A stretch of 64,000 bases of DNA, taken from contig JASJZC010000002.1 of NCBI GenBank assembly GCA_037178855.1, positions 2,914,001 through 2,978,000 on the forward strand. The letters are read 5' to 3'. This document shows positions 24,171-35,370 of this stretch, piece after piece. The position numbers and the translations under genes were made by a program. The notes under the pieces are model-generated. The model searched no databases and was not told where the DNA came from. It saw nothing but the letters and a program-made list of their open reading frames with translations. Each line of letters opens with the position of its first letter. Position 1 is the first letter of the stretch. This DNA comes from Oscheius sp. JU75. Its lineage: Eukaryota; Nematoda; Chromadorea; Rhabditida; Rhabditidae.

Positions 24171-27100
24171 TCTGTCCTCTTAACACGTAGTCATTTATCA
24201 AATCCAATCATCAGCCCTATTCAGCGACTTTTCTATCCCGCGTCCAAAGTTTTCATCATCGTAAAACCGTCAGATGACTAACTGATTCTTGAAGTGTCTC
24301 AAAATTGTCCTCTTTCCTTTTTCCTGGGTTCCAAGGGCTCAAATGAACAAGTAGAAGTCGTCTTTTCCTCGCAGTGAATAAGCTGTAATTTCTTTTGCAA
24401 AACAACCAGGAATTATATAGGGGTCGAGGACTGAGAGATAGGAGGAGTCATCAGTAAATCACTGTTAGAGAGTACACCTGGCCATTGAACAGTAGTCACT
24501 GTCTATGTCTCTTTTTCTCTCTGTCTCTATGTCTCTCTGTATCTTTGTCTCTTCGTTTCCTCCTTCCCCAAAAAACTTCTTTAATCTCCCTAGGTTAACA
24601 GGATCAAAAATCACAGTCGAGACAATTGTAAAAGAGGTCGCACTCTACTTCAATTGACGCGCTTTGTATTAAAAACTGAATCTGTTCTCAGTTAATCTAC
24701 AAGAAATTAATCTCTGAGTTTCTCTCAAAAATTTTCTGCTCTAGAACTTTATCTCACAGGTACAGTAAAAGTTCAAAAGACAACGATTCTCCCAGGACAT
24801 TTTCCTCCATTTTTTACGGTCCTTATCGACGGTAATTAACACCCCGCGTTTTGTCAGGAGCAAAATTTAATTACTCGCTCTCGAATTTTAGAGGGACAGG
24901 CCGTGAGAGTGATAACGCCCTAATTTCGATTCAAACCATCGTCATTTTGGTTTTCTTTCATATTTTCTGTACTATTGCTGTCTCACTTCTTTTTCTTCTT
25001 GTTTATGGCACTTCTCGTTTTCGATTTTGTACTCTTTATGTCTCTCCCGTATCATCTTAGATATATAAGGGTGGACTTCCAGGAACAGTTCGACTCTTTC
25101 GGAACCATCTCCCGGATACAGAATGGGTACAAAAGCCGCTTTCTGCTAACTGGGGAACCACTAAACATGCAGAAAAACTAGGATTTTTATCTGAACAATT
25201 GGCATTTTTGTCTCCAAAAGAGAGACTGACTCTTGACCTAGTTCTTTGTTATCAGTTTCAGTATCAAACTCTGTACTCTCTCCCAAAACTCGGAGACTTG
25301 TTTCTTTTATTTTTTTCCTGTCTCTCTTATACTCTCTTCAAATCTAACCAATATCTTGAAGTAATCACAGTTAAAGTTTGGAAACTGAACGGAACAACAA
25401 GCCTCTTGTCTTCAGATTCAAAAGGTATATCTTTCGTATTCTTTGCACTAAGTTTTCCTATAATGGATAGGAGATCAGATGATTGTTCTTGGCTTAACCT
25501 CTTTGATCAATTGAAAATTTTTTTGACCACCTCTTCCCTGTTCAGCTATTCCTTCTCTCAAAATCTATTCTTTCCCAAAAATTGGATTCTTCCTCTCTAG
25601 TTCAATGTACTCTCCCTCTCTCTCGTCCTGTCTCCCGAAATCTGTACTCTTCTCTCTCCAAAAGTCAGCCTTGAACCCTCTTCCAGATCCGACCGTCAAA
25701 AATCCTTGTCCATCTCTCCCAGAGCGGGCCAATCAGCTCTCCAAATCTAACCTCTAACCCCCTCGGCCCGCTCTTACCGTTGACCCTTCACTTTTCTCAA
25801 ATCGTCCAGGCAAACACGACGGTCGACAAAATGGTCCCCACAGCTCGGGCGAGCGTAGTAATCACAAAATCGATTTTTTGTCATTAACCTGGGTTGGAGG
25901 AGCCCTATGCAAATTTACACGCGGTGCTCTCCTCGAAACCCGTGCTATCTCTCGGGACCAGCGAGCCACACTGTGAACTGACCCCGTTTTTTAGACGCGA
26001 GGGTCAGCGGAGGGGGTGGTCCCTATCTAAACAACTGACCGCGCGCCGAGGTCGACTCGAGAGCGAAGAGATGGTCCGACATCTCGAATTTTTAATCGAT
26101 TCGAGGTCAACTCACTTTTTGAAATCCTTCGCTTTTCCTCTTTGAAAGTTTAACTGATGCTTGCATACGGCAAAGCTCTTTGAAGTGTCCTGAACAGTCT
26201 CGGATTAGAAATTTCAATAGCTCACTTTTAGAAAGGTAGTCTGTCTCTCTACTCGTCAGTCTCCCTGTCCTTCTGTCTCTCTGTCTTCCTGTCTTTCTTT
26301 CTCACTGTCTCTCAGTCTCTCTCAGTCTCTCTGTTCTTCTTTTCCCTCACCCTTCGACCACCGTGATTCCAAATTCGTAAAGGGGCGTGGTCTACCGTAG
26401 TCAACTGGCGTCGAGGCCGGGTTTTGGAAATTGGTAGTGGGTTGTCCTTTTTCTGCCCAGTTTGGTTGACCACTATGACTTCAAACCACATTTATTCGAA
26501 TCCACCCCCTGAGTTTATCTGCTGCAAACGTCAGCTCATGATCCCCGGAAAAACATTTTGTTTTCGCCCCGTCCCCCCTCCAAAACTAACTGGTATATAG
26601 TTACAGCGAGAAAAGATTGAAGTCGCCCCACTCTCGGATACATTACAATGGAGACAAAATGCTCCCTCCGAGGCTCACTCTGTGTGAAAAATAACAAACA
26701 TCGAAATGCGCTTGAGATCGAGGAACATGTGTTCACTTCAGAGTGATTTTTACGTGCCTGGGAGCGAGACTTTTTCTATTCTTCCTGCTCCGCCTTCTTA
26801 TCACAAATATCCCTTTACAGGGAGTGAAGGGGGAACTGCACTTTGCGTTTTTCTAGCACTCTCTAGCTGCTGTCTAATCTTTACCAAATGGCACCTTTTT
26901 CGAAGACCCCTCGTGGCTTGTCGCGACTCCCTGAAAGTTGCATTGGACTTAGTCAAAGATCCCAATGTCTTTTCCAATCAAAATTGTTGCCTGTGATTTT
27001 TCTTTTTGATACGTCTATCAACGCTGACATGTCTTGACAGAAGTTGACAGAGATTGACATAAATGGACAAACACTGACAGAAGCTAACATAACTTGCCAG

Positions 27101-30100
27101 AAGTTTTATGAATAGACACAAGTTGATATAATATGACATGTTTGACTGTTAACAAAAGTTGAACAAAGTGAACAGAAGCTGCCATAACTTGCCACAAAAG
27201 TCCAACAGGCCCGGGCTAGACAGGAGGGCGCGCCCAACAGCTAGCGCTTTCAGAATATCCCTTGTTTTCTTATTTTTTTATTCTCATTTTTGAGCACACT
27301 CCTTTCTCCTTAACAGTATAAATAGTGCCGAGACAACACACACTGGGGCTCATAGACACCTCGACTCCCACCCCTTCGGTACAATTGTTCAAGACATGGT
27401 CTATCTCTCTTGCCTTCCCAAATCTTCCTGCTATCCTGATTTATCTGTTTTATTTCTGATCTCCTCAATTTCCCTCAGAAACTCAATGTTTTTCAGAAGG
27501 AGCTCTGCAACAAGTACTACCTGGCGACACATAGACGCCTGAAGCACTCGCCACCACTGACCAAAGGAACTCTGAACACCATCATGATCTCACAGGACTC
27601 GATGCCACAGAATGTCGATCTGAACATGCTTTTCAACTTGGGCAACGGAGACCATGTGAGTTTAGCAAGAGAACTTTCTCTTTCGTTATTAGCTCCGCTT
27701 CGGCTGTCTGCCATTCTCTTTTTGCTCCGCGATAAGATTTTAAACGGTTTCTTGAAACTGTTATCAATTGAGGAGCTTTTTTCGAAGCGATTATTGCTCG
27801 AAAATGAGGCCAGAGAGATAGAGAGACAGAGACACAGCGAGAAAGAGATACTGAGAGGCTAAGAGACAGAGAGACAGACCGGATAACAATGACTACAAAC
27901 TGAAAGCCCAGTGAACAGTCAGTTTTTTCAAAATTCCGCTGAGGAGACCTCATCAATTTTAAACTCTCCGAACGAATTGAAAAGTCTCCTCTCTGTCCGC
28001 GTGTCTCTCTCTCTCTCTCTCTCACTCTCAGCCCCCAGGTTGATAAATTGCGCTTTAGCCTGTGCAGCGTTCAAAAAAAGCTGAACTCGGAGAGAAAGAT
28101 GGAGCCCGCGAGGAAGATTTTGACATTGCTCTCACTCTCACTTCGCCCCCATTATATTACACCGAACTTCGAAATGTTGTTTTAGTCGGCTAGTTTGTTG
28201 CTTCAAAAAACAGTCAAAATTTTCAGAACAAAGCCTTACAAAACCTCTACATGAATACACAGGCCATGGGAAATGGCTCCCCGAGCCCCTCGAGTCAGCC
28301 GTCTTCCGGAGCTGCCTCGACGGTCGGAAATGGAGTCAATGTTGAGGTTGGTAGACGTTTTGAGCATAACAGGAAAGAGTAGCATACAGTCGTACAAGTT
28401 TAGTAGCTGCCTCAGCATTGCAGTTTTTGTTTTTCATTAGAAAGTCCTTGTCCTTCTGTGTGTGTGAAATGCCCTAAAGATTACCTGACTGTCTGGAAAA
28501 GTATGTGGATTAGTATATGCGTTAGGTACGTAAAGAAAAGGACAAGTTATTTGGTGGGGTTGGGACACTACCAACTTTGTTCTTTTTTCCATAGGTCGCC
28601 GAAAATGATAGGCTAACAATATCTAAAGTAAATGCCATGAATAGGGTATGGACCGAGGGACAGGGACAGGGAGACAGTGACTGGGTGAGAGGGATAGAGA
28701 AAGGGTGACAAGAGGAGAGTCCTTGGAACTTGAGGTCCGAATTGACAGAGTTAGAAAGATACAAGTTTAAAAGAGTTGGGAGTACAGACATAGGAAGAAC
28801 AGAGGTTAAACAGACAAACACAGATAGAGAGAGAGAGGCTATTTAAGAACTCGTGATAGATGGGAATGTAGTGTGGACATGAACGAGACAGAGTTAGAAG
28901 TAACAGATGACCCAAAAAAACAATACCCCAGCTGCTAATACAGATTTCTGCAAGAATAGTTCATTTCAGAACGCAACAGAAAACAGTGCCAAGACTCCAC
29001 CCGCCACTGGCGGAGAACTCAACATGCAGAACATCTTCGCCAATATCATGCAACAGCAGAAGTAGGTCTTTTCCCTGAAAAAGGTAACATAAAAAACTTC
29101 AGTGTGTCCCAGATTCTGGAACAGATGCAGGCCATGAACGGCATGAACATGTTCAATCCACTGGCAGCCCTCCAAGGCGGTGGACTCCTAATGGGAGGCA
29201 GTCCGAACAAGGTGAGTATATCTTTTGATCTGGAGGAAACCCGAAAACTGAAGTATCCTTCTCCGAATTGAAACAACACGTGTGCTTTGGAAGAGAGCAA
29301 GCATTTTACATCCGGTCCCTCTCCCCTCCCATCGAAATCTGTCACTCCGAGTTTTTCAAACTTGCGAGAGCCGCTAGCCCTTTCTCTTATCGAAAGCAAT
29401 TGTAATGGACTTTTTGCTCGTCTCTGATTCGTTCCCGCAATATCTCTGTTCGAGTTTTGGGGAGACTGGACAATTTTCAGATGAAGCCAAAGGAACCGAT
29501 GAAGTCAGGTGGACAGAATCCTATGAACTTCGCCTTTCCCTTCAATCTGGCCCCTTCAACCTCGACAGCTTCGCAACAGTCGGTCATTGTGAGTCACAAT
29601 GGTGACGGTGAGATTACTCCGCCACAAAAGAGGTCCAAGTTCGAGTCGGAAGGAGACGAGAATTCCAAGTGAGTTGCCTTGTAGAGAGACGGAGTGACAG
29701 TGACAGTTCACATTCCCTGTAAGTCCCGTCAACTTCATAAAAGAAGTACTAATCCTTATCTCTTTCGTCTCTCTAAAGAACACTGGGACCATTTCAGAAC
29801 ACGATCCCTTGTGCCTGATAAGTTTTTCCAAGTGTGCGTCTTCTTGAAATGGCAAACAAAAGAGCGAGATAGTAGGGGAGCTGATGCAATAACTCTTTTG
29901 ACCTTTCTGGGAACTTGTGCAAGGGGCGAAGCGACAGAGAGACAGAGAGAACCCAGATCAAATCTCTTTCTAGGACTGTTGAACATCTCATCAACTCTCT
30001 CACTTCGGGCAGTTCAATCTGCAACGAATGTGGCAAAGATTGTGAAAATCCCTTAGCCTTGATAACTCACAAGGCTCAAGAACATGAGGCGGACAAGTGA

Positions 30101-33032
30101 GTTGAGAAAGTCATGGAAGTATAAGGGCAAAATTCAGGCAAGCCATCATATCTCCAACCTTCAGCTGCAATGAATGCGACAAACAGTTCAAGGGACCGCA
30201 CTTTTTAGAACAGCACAAGATGACGGCTCATAATCCGGCTTCGAGGTTAGTTTTTGAGAGAGACAGAGGGACAGAGGCAAAGAGACAGATTGACAGAGAG
30301 ACAGGGCAACAGAACAGCTTCCAGACTCCTAATGGGTGTTCCCGCCGGCTTTCCTTTCGGTCTCCCAATCAATCTGAACCAACAGTTCGGAATTCCTGAC
30401 TTTGATCCAGCCTCGGCAATGGCTCAAGCGCTGTCGACTCCCAAAGGGCCGGCTAACATGAAGCGACAGTATTCCTCAAACGGAAAGAACTACTGTGATC
30501 TCTGCAACAAGGAGGTAGTTCTTATTGGTAGCTAGTTACTGATGAGAAAGTTCTAGGTCTGCAACAAGTACTTCCTCCGAACACACATGCTCAAAATGCA
30601 TGGAATTGTGATCGATGAGAACAAGACAGTGATTGGCAATATTGACACCTTGGAGAAGGAGCGGCAAGGAGCATTGAGTTTCCGGTAAGTTTTTTGAAAG
30701 ACACGTTTGGACGGGAGGCAGGATATTTTGCTACTTTGTAATAGGTTTAGAACCTGAACTGTTAACTCGTACCATCTCTGAAATCCAGACAACTTTTTTT
30801 TCTCGGTCTCTCTGAGTACAAGAACTGATATAGTACGGGCGAGATATTCAGACCAGAAAAAGTTGGTACTTTGAAGCACATAGCAAAGAGCACATACCTG
30901 TGTACGCAATACTCCGTCAGGGTATCCCTCTTTTAAATCCTGTTTTTCTTCTTTATTCAATCAGATAAAGATTTTCCCCAACCTAAGACAGGAATCATTT
31001 CAGGTGTGACATCTGCATGACCGAGATGAAGACGCGTCAGTTGCTTCGTCAGCATAAACAGGAGAAACATGGAGTCATGCCCGTCGCATCGCAGCCTAGA
31101 AGTACGTTTACTCAAAAGATAATCCTCTCCTACTTTCGGCCTTTTCTGAATGGGAATTGTTAGAAACCTCGTGTCTTGATTGAGTGATTTCTGAATTTGT
31201 GGTGGGGATGAGTCAATCAAGACCTCGTTCAAAAACGTAGGCTCAAAAAATCTAACACTTCGAAACTTTCAGCACGTATTGAACGCACTCGTTCGCTCTC
31301 GGCTTAACTTCATCGTACGGTCTCGACGAAATTGTCCGTGCCCGTACGATGTCGTTTCAGAGAGATCGTACGGGGGAGCTCGTACGAGCAAAAGTCTTTG
31401 GAATCCTAGAGAGTATGTTGTCAGCGTTCAACCTTTGTGTTCGAAGGAAGTGAACAGTTCCTTCCCACTCACCATTGCACCTGGTAGACACATTACTCCT
31501 CCACTACTTGACGTAATCCCTATCCGCATAATTACGTCAGTGGCGGTGTTTATAAACCCGGGATTTGGCTTTAGCTCCGTACATATAAACTCAGTTTCAG
31601 TTCAAACCCAAAAGCCGTCTCTGCCTCCGGGTCTCGCGGCAATGATCAACCCCTCTATGATGCTCTCCGCGGAGGAAATTAAGTGTCCGATGTGCGAGAA
31701 GATTCTGTCTGCCAGCCAACTACCAATCCATGTACAGAATGACCATCGACAGGAAGCCTCGCAACTTTTTGGAGGACCGGTGAGTCTAAAACCTTGGACA
31801 GAACTGAACATTGTATTCCAGGTTCCATCATCTCCCTCCTTCGAATGCAAGTTCTGCCCTCATATCAGTAAGGATGCCGACGAGCACCAGGGTCATCAGC
31901 TCAGTGTTCATACCGCAGAATTCCTACAGCAGCAGATCACCAAGGAAGCTCAGAGTGAGTACATGTCTCTGCTTCGCTGTCTCTCTGTCTCTTTACCTTT
32001 TTTTTTAATCTCAAACTCACCCATCTGTTTCCAGAACTAGACCCCTCAATCCTCCGCTGCAACCAGTGCCAGTACTCCACAAAAGACCAGAAGAATCTGG
32101 AAATGCATGTGGAGAGACATGAGCGAATGAACGAGGCGAAGATTGCACTCGGGCAAGACCTTGATGAGGATGAGGCCCTCCAAATGACAACAGAAGTTGC
32201 CCTACAGATGGCTGTGGCGAATAAGGTTGTTTGAATTTCCACACCTTGTTCAAATACTGTTTTCAGCTAGGAGAGCAAGCGTTCAAATGCGCCGTCTGCA
32301 ACTTTTCCTCAGCGGACGAGCAGAGTCTAGAAGCGCACACCAACATGGCTCATGGTCTGAACTTGACAGTAACGAAAAAAGAAGTCGAGACAGAGAAGAT
32401 CCTTGAGAGGAATAGCCATACTGTAAGTTCTAGTCCTGCCAATAGTAGAGAGAGACAGTTTCAGAGCGGTTCTCTGTCTCCCTCTTCCGAGTCCCTCCCC
32501 GAAGGATTTGTTAAAGCGGCTCAGGACAAAAATCACGTGATGCAGAATTTCGTACTCAGGATTTCTGATCCACAGGTGGGTAAAGAAACTAAAAATACCA
32601 AACGCTGTCTATTTTTGTCTAGTTATTAACAGCGTTGACGCGAAAAGAGTATGAAACTGTCGCAAGCATACATAATTCATGGACGCCTTCTTCTACAACT
32701 TATGGTCCGAAGACTACATGTCTCAACGTTGCAATATTTTGTAAAGTTGTAGTTCAGGTCAAGAGCTATAACTTTGCACATCGCTAAGCTGAAAAACCGA
32801 AACGAGCGAGAATAGAAACAGGTGCGCAGTAAGAATGGCGCACCCGTACTTTCGATAGAAATTTTAAATTGTTTTGCTTTTGGGGATACAGGGGCTGTTT
32901 AGCAGATATTTTGTATTGGCCTAAAAACCTACTTTTCAGGGTCTGTTCGTCGGTGAGCTGGTAGCCCAACTGCCGGTCAAGTCTCTGGTCGCCAACACGT
33001 CGAAACTCATCGTAGAGGCCATTCCCCAATAA
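21301..33032 (+). CDS. C2H2 zinc-finger protein with nine fingers, N-terminus not located
   Basis: Exons 21301-21360, 21402-21527, 27497-27655, 28227-28346, 28970-29061, 29103-29211, 29481-29668, 29974-30096, 30138-30245, 30325-30514, 30557-30684, 31004-31101, 31601-31779, 31822-31954, 32035-32225, 32267-32422, 32465-32575 and 32940-33032 join in phase to 787 residues. That is 17 introns. Nine C2H2 fingers are visible, for example CDICQ/KELCNKYYLATHRRLKH (split by a 6-kb intron), CNECGKDCENP, CDLCNKE/VCNKYFLRTHMLKMH and CNQCQYSTKDQ. The linkers are irregular, unlike KRAB-type arrays. Between fingers 1 and 2 lies a Gln/Asn/Met/Pro-rich region, with PPQKRSKFE resembling a nuclear signal. The C-terminus ends LVANTSKLIVEAIPQ. 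Probably a nuclear DNA- or RNA-binding regulator. I do not recognise the orthologue. The 42-bp intron 32423-32464 is in frame, so retention is possible. AATAAA lies at 33453. The start codon lies upstream of 21301. Confidence 0.88.
24500..24552 (+). repeat. CTGTCTCT simple repeat in zinc-finger intron
   Basis: Imperfect TCTCTGTCTCTATGTC units inside the 6-kb intron 21528-27496. No coding exon was found in that intron. Confidence 0.85.
26237..26335 (+). repeat. CTGTCTCT simple repeat in zinc-finger intron
   Basis: About 100 bp of CTGTCTCTCTGTC/TCAGTCTCTC units in the 6-kb intron. Confidence 0.9.
27020..27205 (+). repeat. Degenerate short tandem repeat, TTGACAGAAG-like
   Basis: About fifteen imperfect units of TTGACAGAAG, TTGACAGAGA, TTGCCAGAAG or TGAACAGAAG type run end to end, with unit length about 10-12 bp. 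It lies in the zinc-finger intron about 300 bp before the exon at 27497. A TATAAATA string follows at about 27317, but no transcript start can be assigned. Confidence 0.7.
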
Positions 33033-33890
33033 TCTACCCCCTCATATTCTATTCCTCTGAAAATCTCTCATTTCCAGGCTTTCAAAAAACCCCTTTCCCA
33101 TCCTCCACAAACACGCAATTTTTGGTGCTTTTTCAAAATAATATGAAGAATGTACAAGCTCGTCCCTCTCTCCCAAAAACTACCGTATCCTGCCATACTG
33201 TCACCCAGACACAGACATCCCAAGCTGAATATTGAAACGATCATATCTTTCACCCCTCGACTCATATTCTCTAGAATAGACACCGTTTTTGTGATTCTTG
33301 GCGCCCCTGGTAAATTTGAATTTGAATGGTAACCAAAGAAAGTTGAACCAAATTTCTTAGTTTTCTTCCTATTTTCGGTCTTATTACTTTTCTTAACTCT
33401 AATTTATTGTGTACTCGTTGTCACAAACTCTACAAATCTCCAGCTGAATCTGAATAAACTATCTTTACTTCAGAATACTATATTTGTGGGGCTAGCGATG
33501 AAGTTCAGTGATTGCATTATTGCGAAAAATTGAAATCCCTAGACTTATAATATTAAGTCAACTATCTCTCATATTCTAAAACGCGACAGTTTCCATCTAT
33601 TCTTTACGCGACGCGCGCTGGGCTATGACTCTGAGTGATTTCAGTTTCTGAAAAAAAACAGTTAAAATCCATAGAATCATCTTGGGGGAACAAAATCTCG
33701 CTGCTACTTGGGCATAAATAACCTCTTATAATGGTAGCAGGTTGTTGCGGATTTACAGTGTGATTCACAGTAAACAGGTATTGTATGCGAGAGAAATATA
33801 AAACAGGAATGAAGGCACATTTATGGACTTGTAAACCCATCCATCAATGCGGACGAAATGATATGGGAATTTACGTGCTACTACTCCTAC
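33033..33890. other. 3' flank of the zinc-finger gene and unassigned DNA
   Basis: AATAAA at 33453 fits the zinc-finger mRNA end. The minus-strand frames between 33600 and 33850 could include further exons of the model at 33891-34225, but two frames compete and I could not choose. Confidence 0.4.
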
Positions 33891-34225
33891 CCTTGGGGCT
33901 TTCAGTTCTAGTGCTTCAGTCAAAAATCTCATATCAGTATATCGGCAAACCATTTGTGCGAATGCTATGAAGCGCTCATAGATATTGTGAGCTATAGTTC
34001 CACTGTGGTATTTGTAAACAATGATGCCGTTCAACGTCACGAAACCTTCATCTGCTTTATAGCGGCCGCCAGGCGGCTCCCACTCACTTAATGCTCCGTA
34101 AATCTCAATCTTAAAGAGCGTTTCTAAATGAGAACGACAGTAGTGTTTTTTCTAATGTATATTTTAAGTATATACTAACTCTATCTTGAACTTCTTGTTG
34201 ATTGGCGACAAACCATTACACGCAT
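33891..34225 (-). CDS. Unrecognised minus-strand gene, two internal exons
   Basis: On the minus strand, exon 34225-34176 (after AAACAG, before GTATAT) joins in phase to exon 34109-33891 (after CTTTAAG, before GTAGGA). It reads CNGLSPINKKFKIEL, then IEIYGALSEWEPPGGRYKAD, then a stretch with IVYKYHSGTIAHNIYERF. Composition is protein-like and soluble, and no signal peptide is seen. Neither a start nor a stop was found, and the next exon below 33890 is uncertain. I do not recognise the family. It lies head-to-tail with the small membrane-protein model just upstream on the same strand and could be a downstream operon partner, which is inference. Confidence 0.35.
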
Positions 34226-34238
34226 CTGTTTTACTTTT

Positions 34239-35111
34239 CTATCCATATCCAACTCCTTCTTTCCACGATTTCATGTGGTAATACTGGGAATACTTATCAA
34301 AAATCTCACAATCATCTTACATTTTCAGCCAAGTAGTATGTGTTCTGTTTTACAATATCTTCTTGGTTCATTTTCAAGTGGGCAATATCGAGAATTGTTA
34401 GAAGATTAGTGGTGAATCCAACTTGGCCATTTTGGATAGTTCTTGGGATTGTTTGGGCAGTCGACAGAGTTACAATATGAATAGCGAAGACCAGTTCAAG
34501 AACAGCCATTCCCATTGGTGGCAGCAAGTAGGGCGTCTTTCTTACGGAAGATCCTGGAAATGTGGTCCATTATTAGTTTTGATTAAAAGGAAACCGTTAC
34601 AAGGTGGGACATTGATTGATGTTATTCTTGAGAAAGATCCTGAAAATTACCTAGAGATGTAGGAAACTCTATTCAAGATTGTTGCGGTTCTCGGTATTCT
34701 CTTCTTTCTCACTACCCATGTCCGTCAAGACACCTGGTTTCTAGATCGGATTGTGTAAGCTTACTGTGAAAAAGGGCCGTGTAATGATGTTAGTTGTTTG
34801 CTGTCGTCAGGTGACACTTTTCTGTTTCAATATTTTTTCTTTGACCATCCTACTTGTGTCTAAAAATGTTATAGATTTAAGGTAGTCGATCGTGGTGAGC
34901 ACCATTAGAGTTTTTGAATCTGTTGATCGTATTATTATGAATCGTATGAAATGTACCTTGAACCTGCTCTTTTCCTCTCCCTCAATTACAACTTATTGTA
35001 ATTGAGGGAGAGAAAATCACGCTCTTCTCGTCTCCTTTTTACTTTCTGCAACTATGATTACTCACTTATGAAGCCAGATGTCAGGTGTTTGCAGAAGGGA
35101 AGCTCATACAT
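34239..35111 (-). CDS. Small membrane-protein gene, unrecognised
   Basis: Minus-strand exons 35111-35066, 34553-34321 and 34283-34239 join in phase to about 107 residues. The protein starts MYELPFCKHL, has one strong hydrophobic segment (MAVLELVFAIHIVTL) after KTPYLLPPMG, then a polar region with NLLTILDIAHLKMNQ, and ends MKSWKEGVGYG. The last two exons are well supported by a 37-bp intron with GTAAGA and TTCCCAG ends. The first exon rests only on phase and a GTGAGT donor, and other exons could lie in the 0.5-kb intron. That intron contains a perfect 17-bp-arm palindrome. No family recognised; alternatives include one piece of a multi-pass nematode protein. Confidence 0.45.
34975..35012. repeat. 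Perfect palindrome, 17-bp arms
   Basis: The left arm CTCTCCCTCAATTACAA (34975-34991) and its exact complement (34996-35012) flank a CTTA loop. It lies in a non-coding stretch on both strands. Confidence 0.9.
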
Positions 35112-35370
35112 CCTTTTCCATTTGTTAGCGCCAACCACATCATCATTTAGCTCGCGGTGAGGTAATTAAGATAGCTATCAGAAACTTACAAGAGATTTCT
35201 CCCGAAACGATACTGGTGAGCTTAATTCAAATATCAAACTTTTCTTGCGGTCAAGACTTTTCCGTGCCCTTCCCGATTTTTTGCCCTCTCTGGTTTTCCA
35301 ACCAAAAGTCACAATCAACTTCCATTACAGAAAGGAAGCTACATTCAATAGGAGCAATTTCCTGTGTAGG

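Noticed and set aside
25894-26145. 83-codon frame in a GC-richer part of the zinc-finger intron
   Set aside because: No splice partner, no recognisable domain.
31279-31600. Open frame upstream of the zinc-finger exon at 31601, with repeated CGTACG strings
   Set aside because: Joining from 31101 to any acceptor before 31601 hits a stop; the exon starting at 31601 joins in phase.
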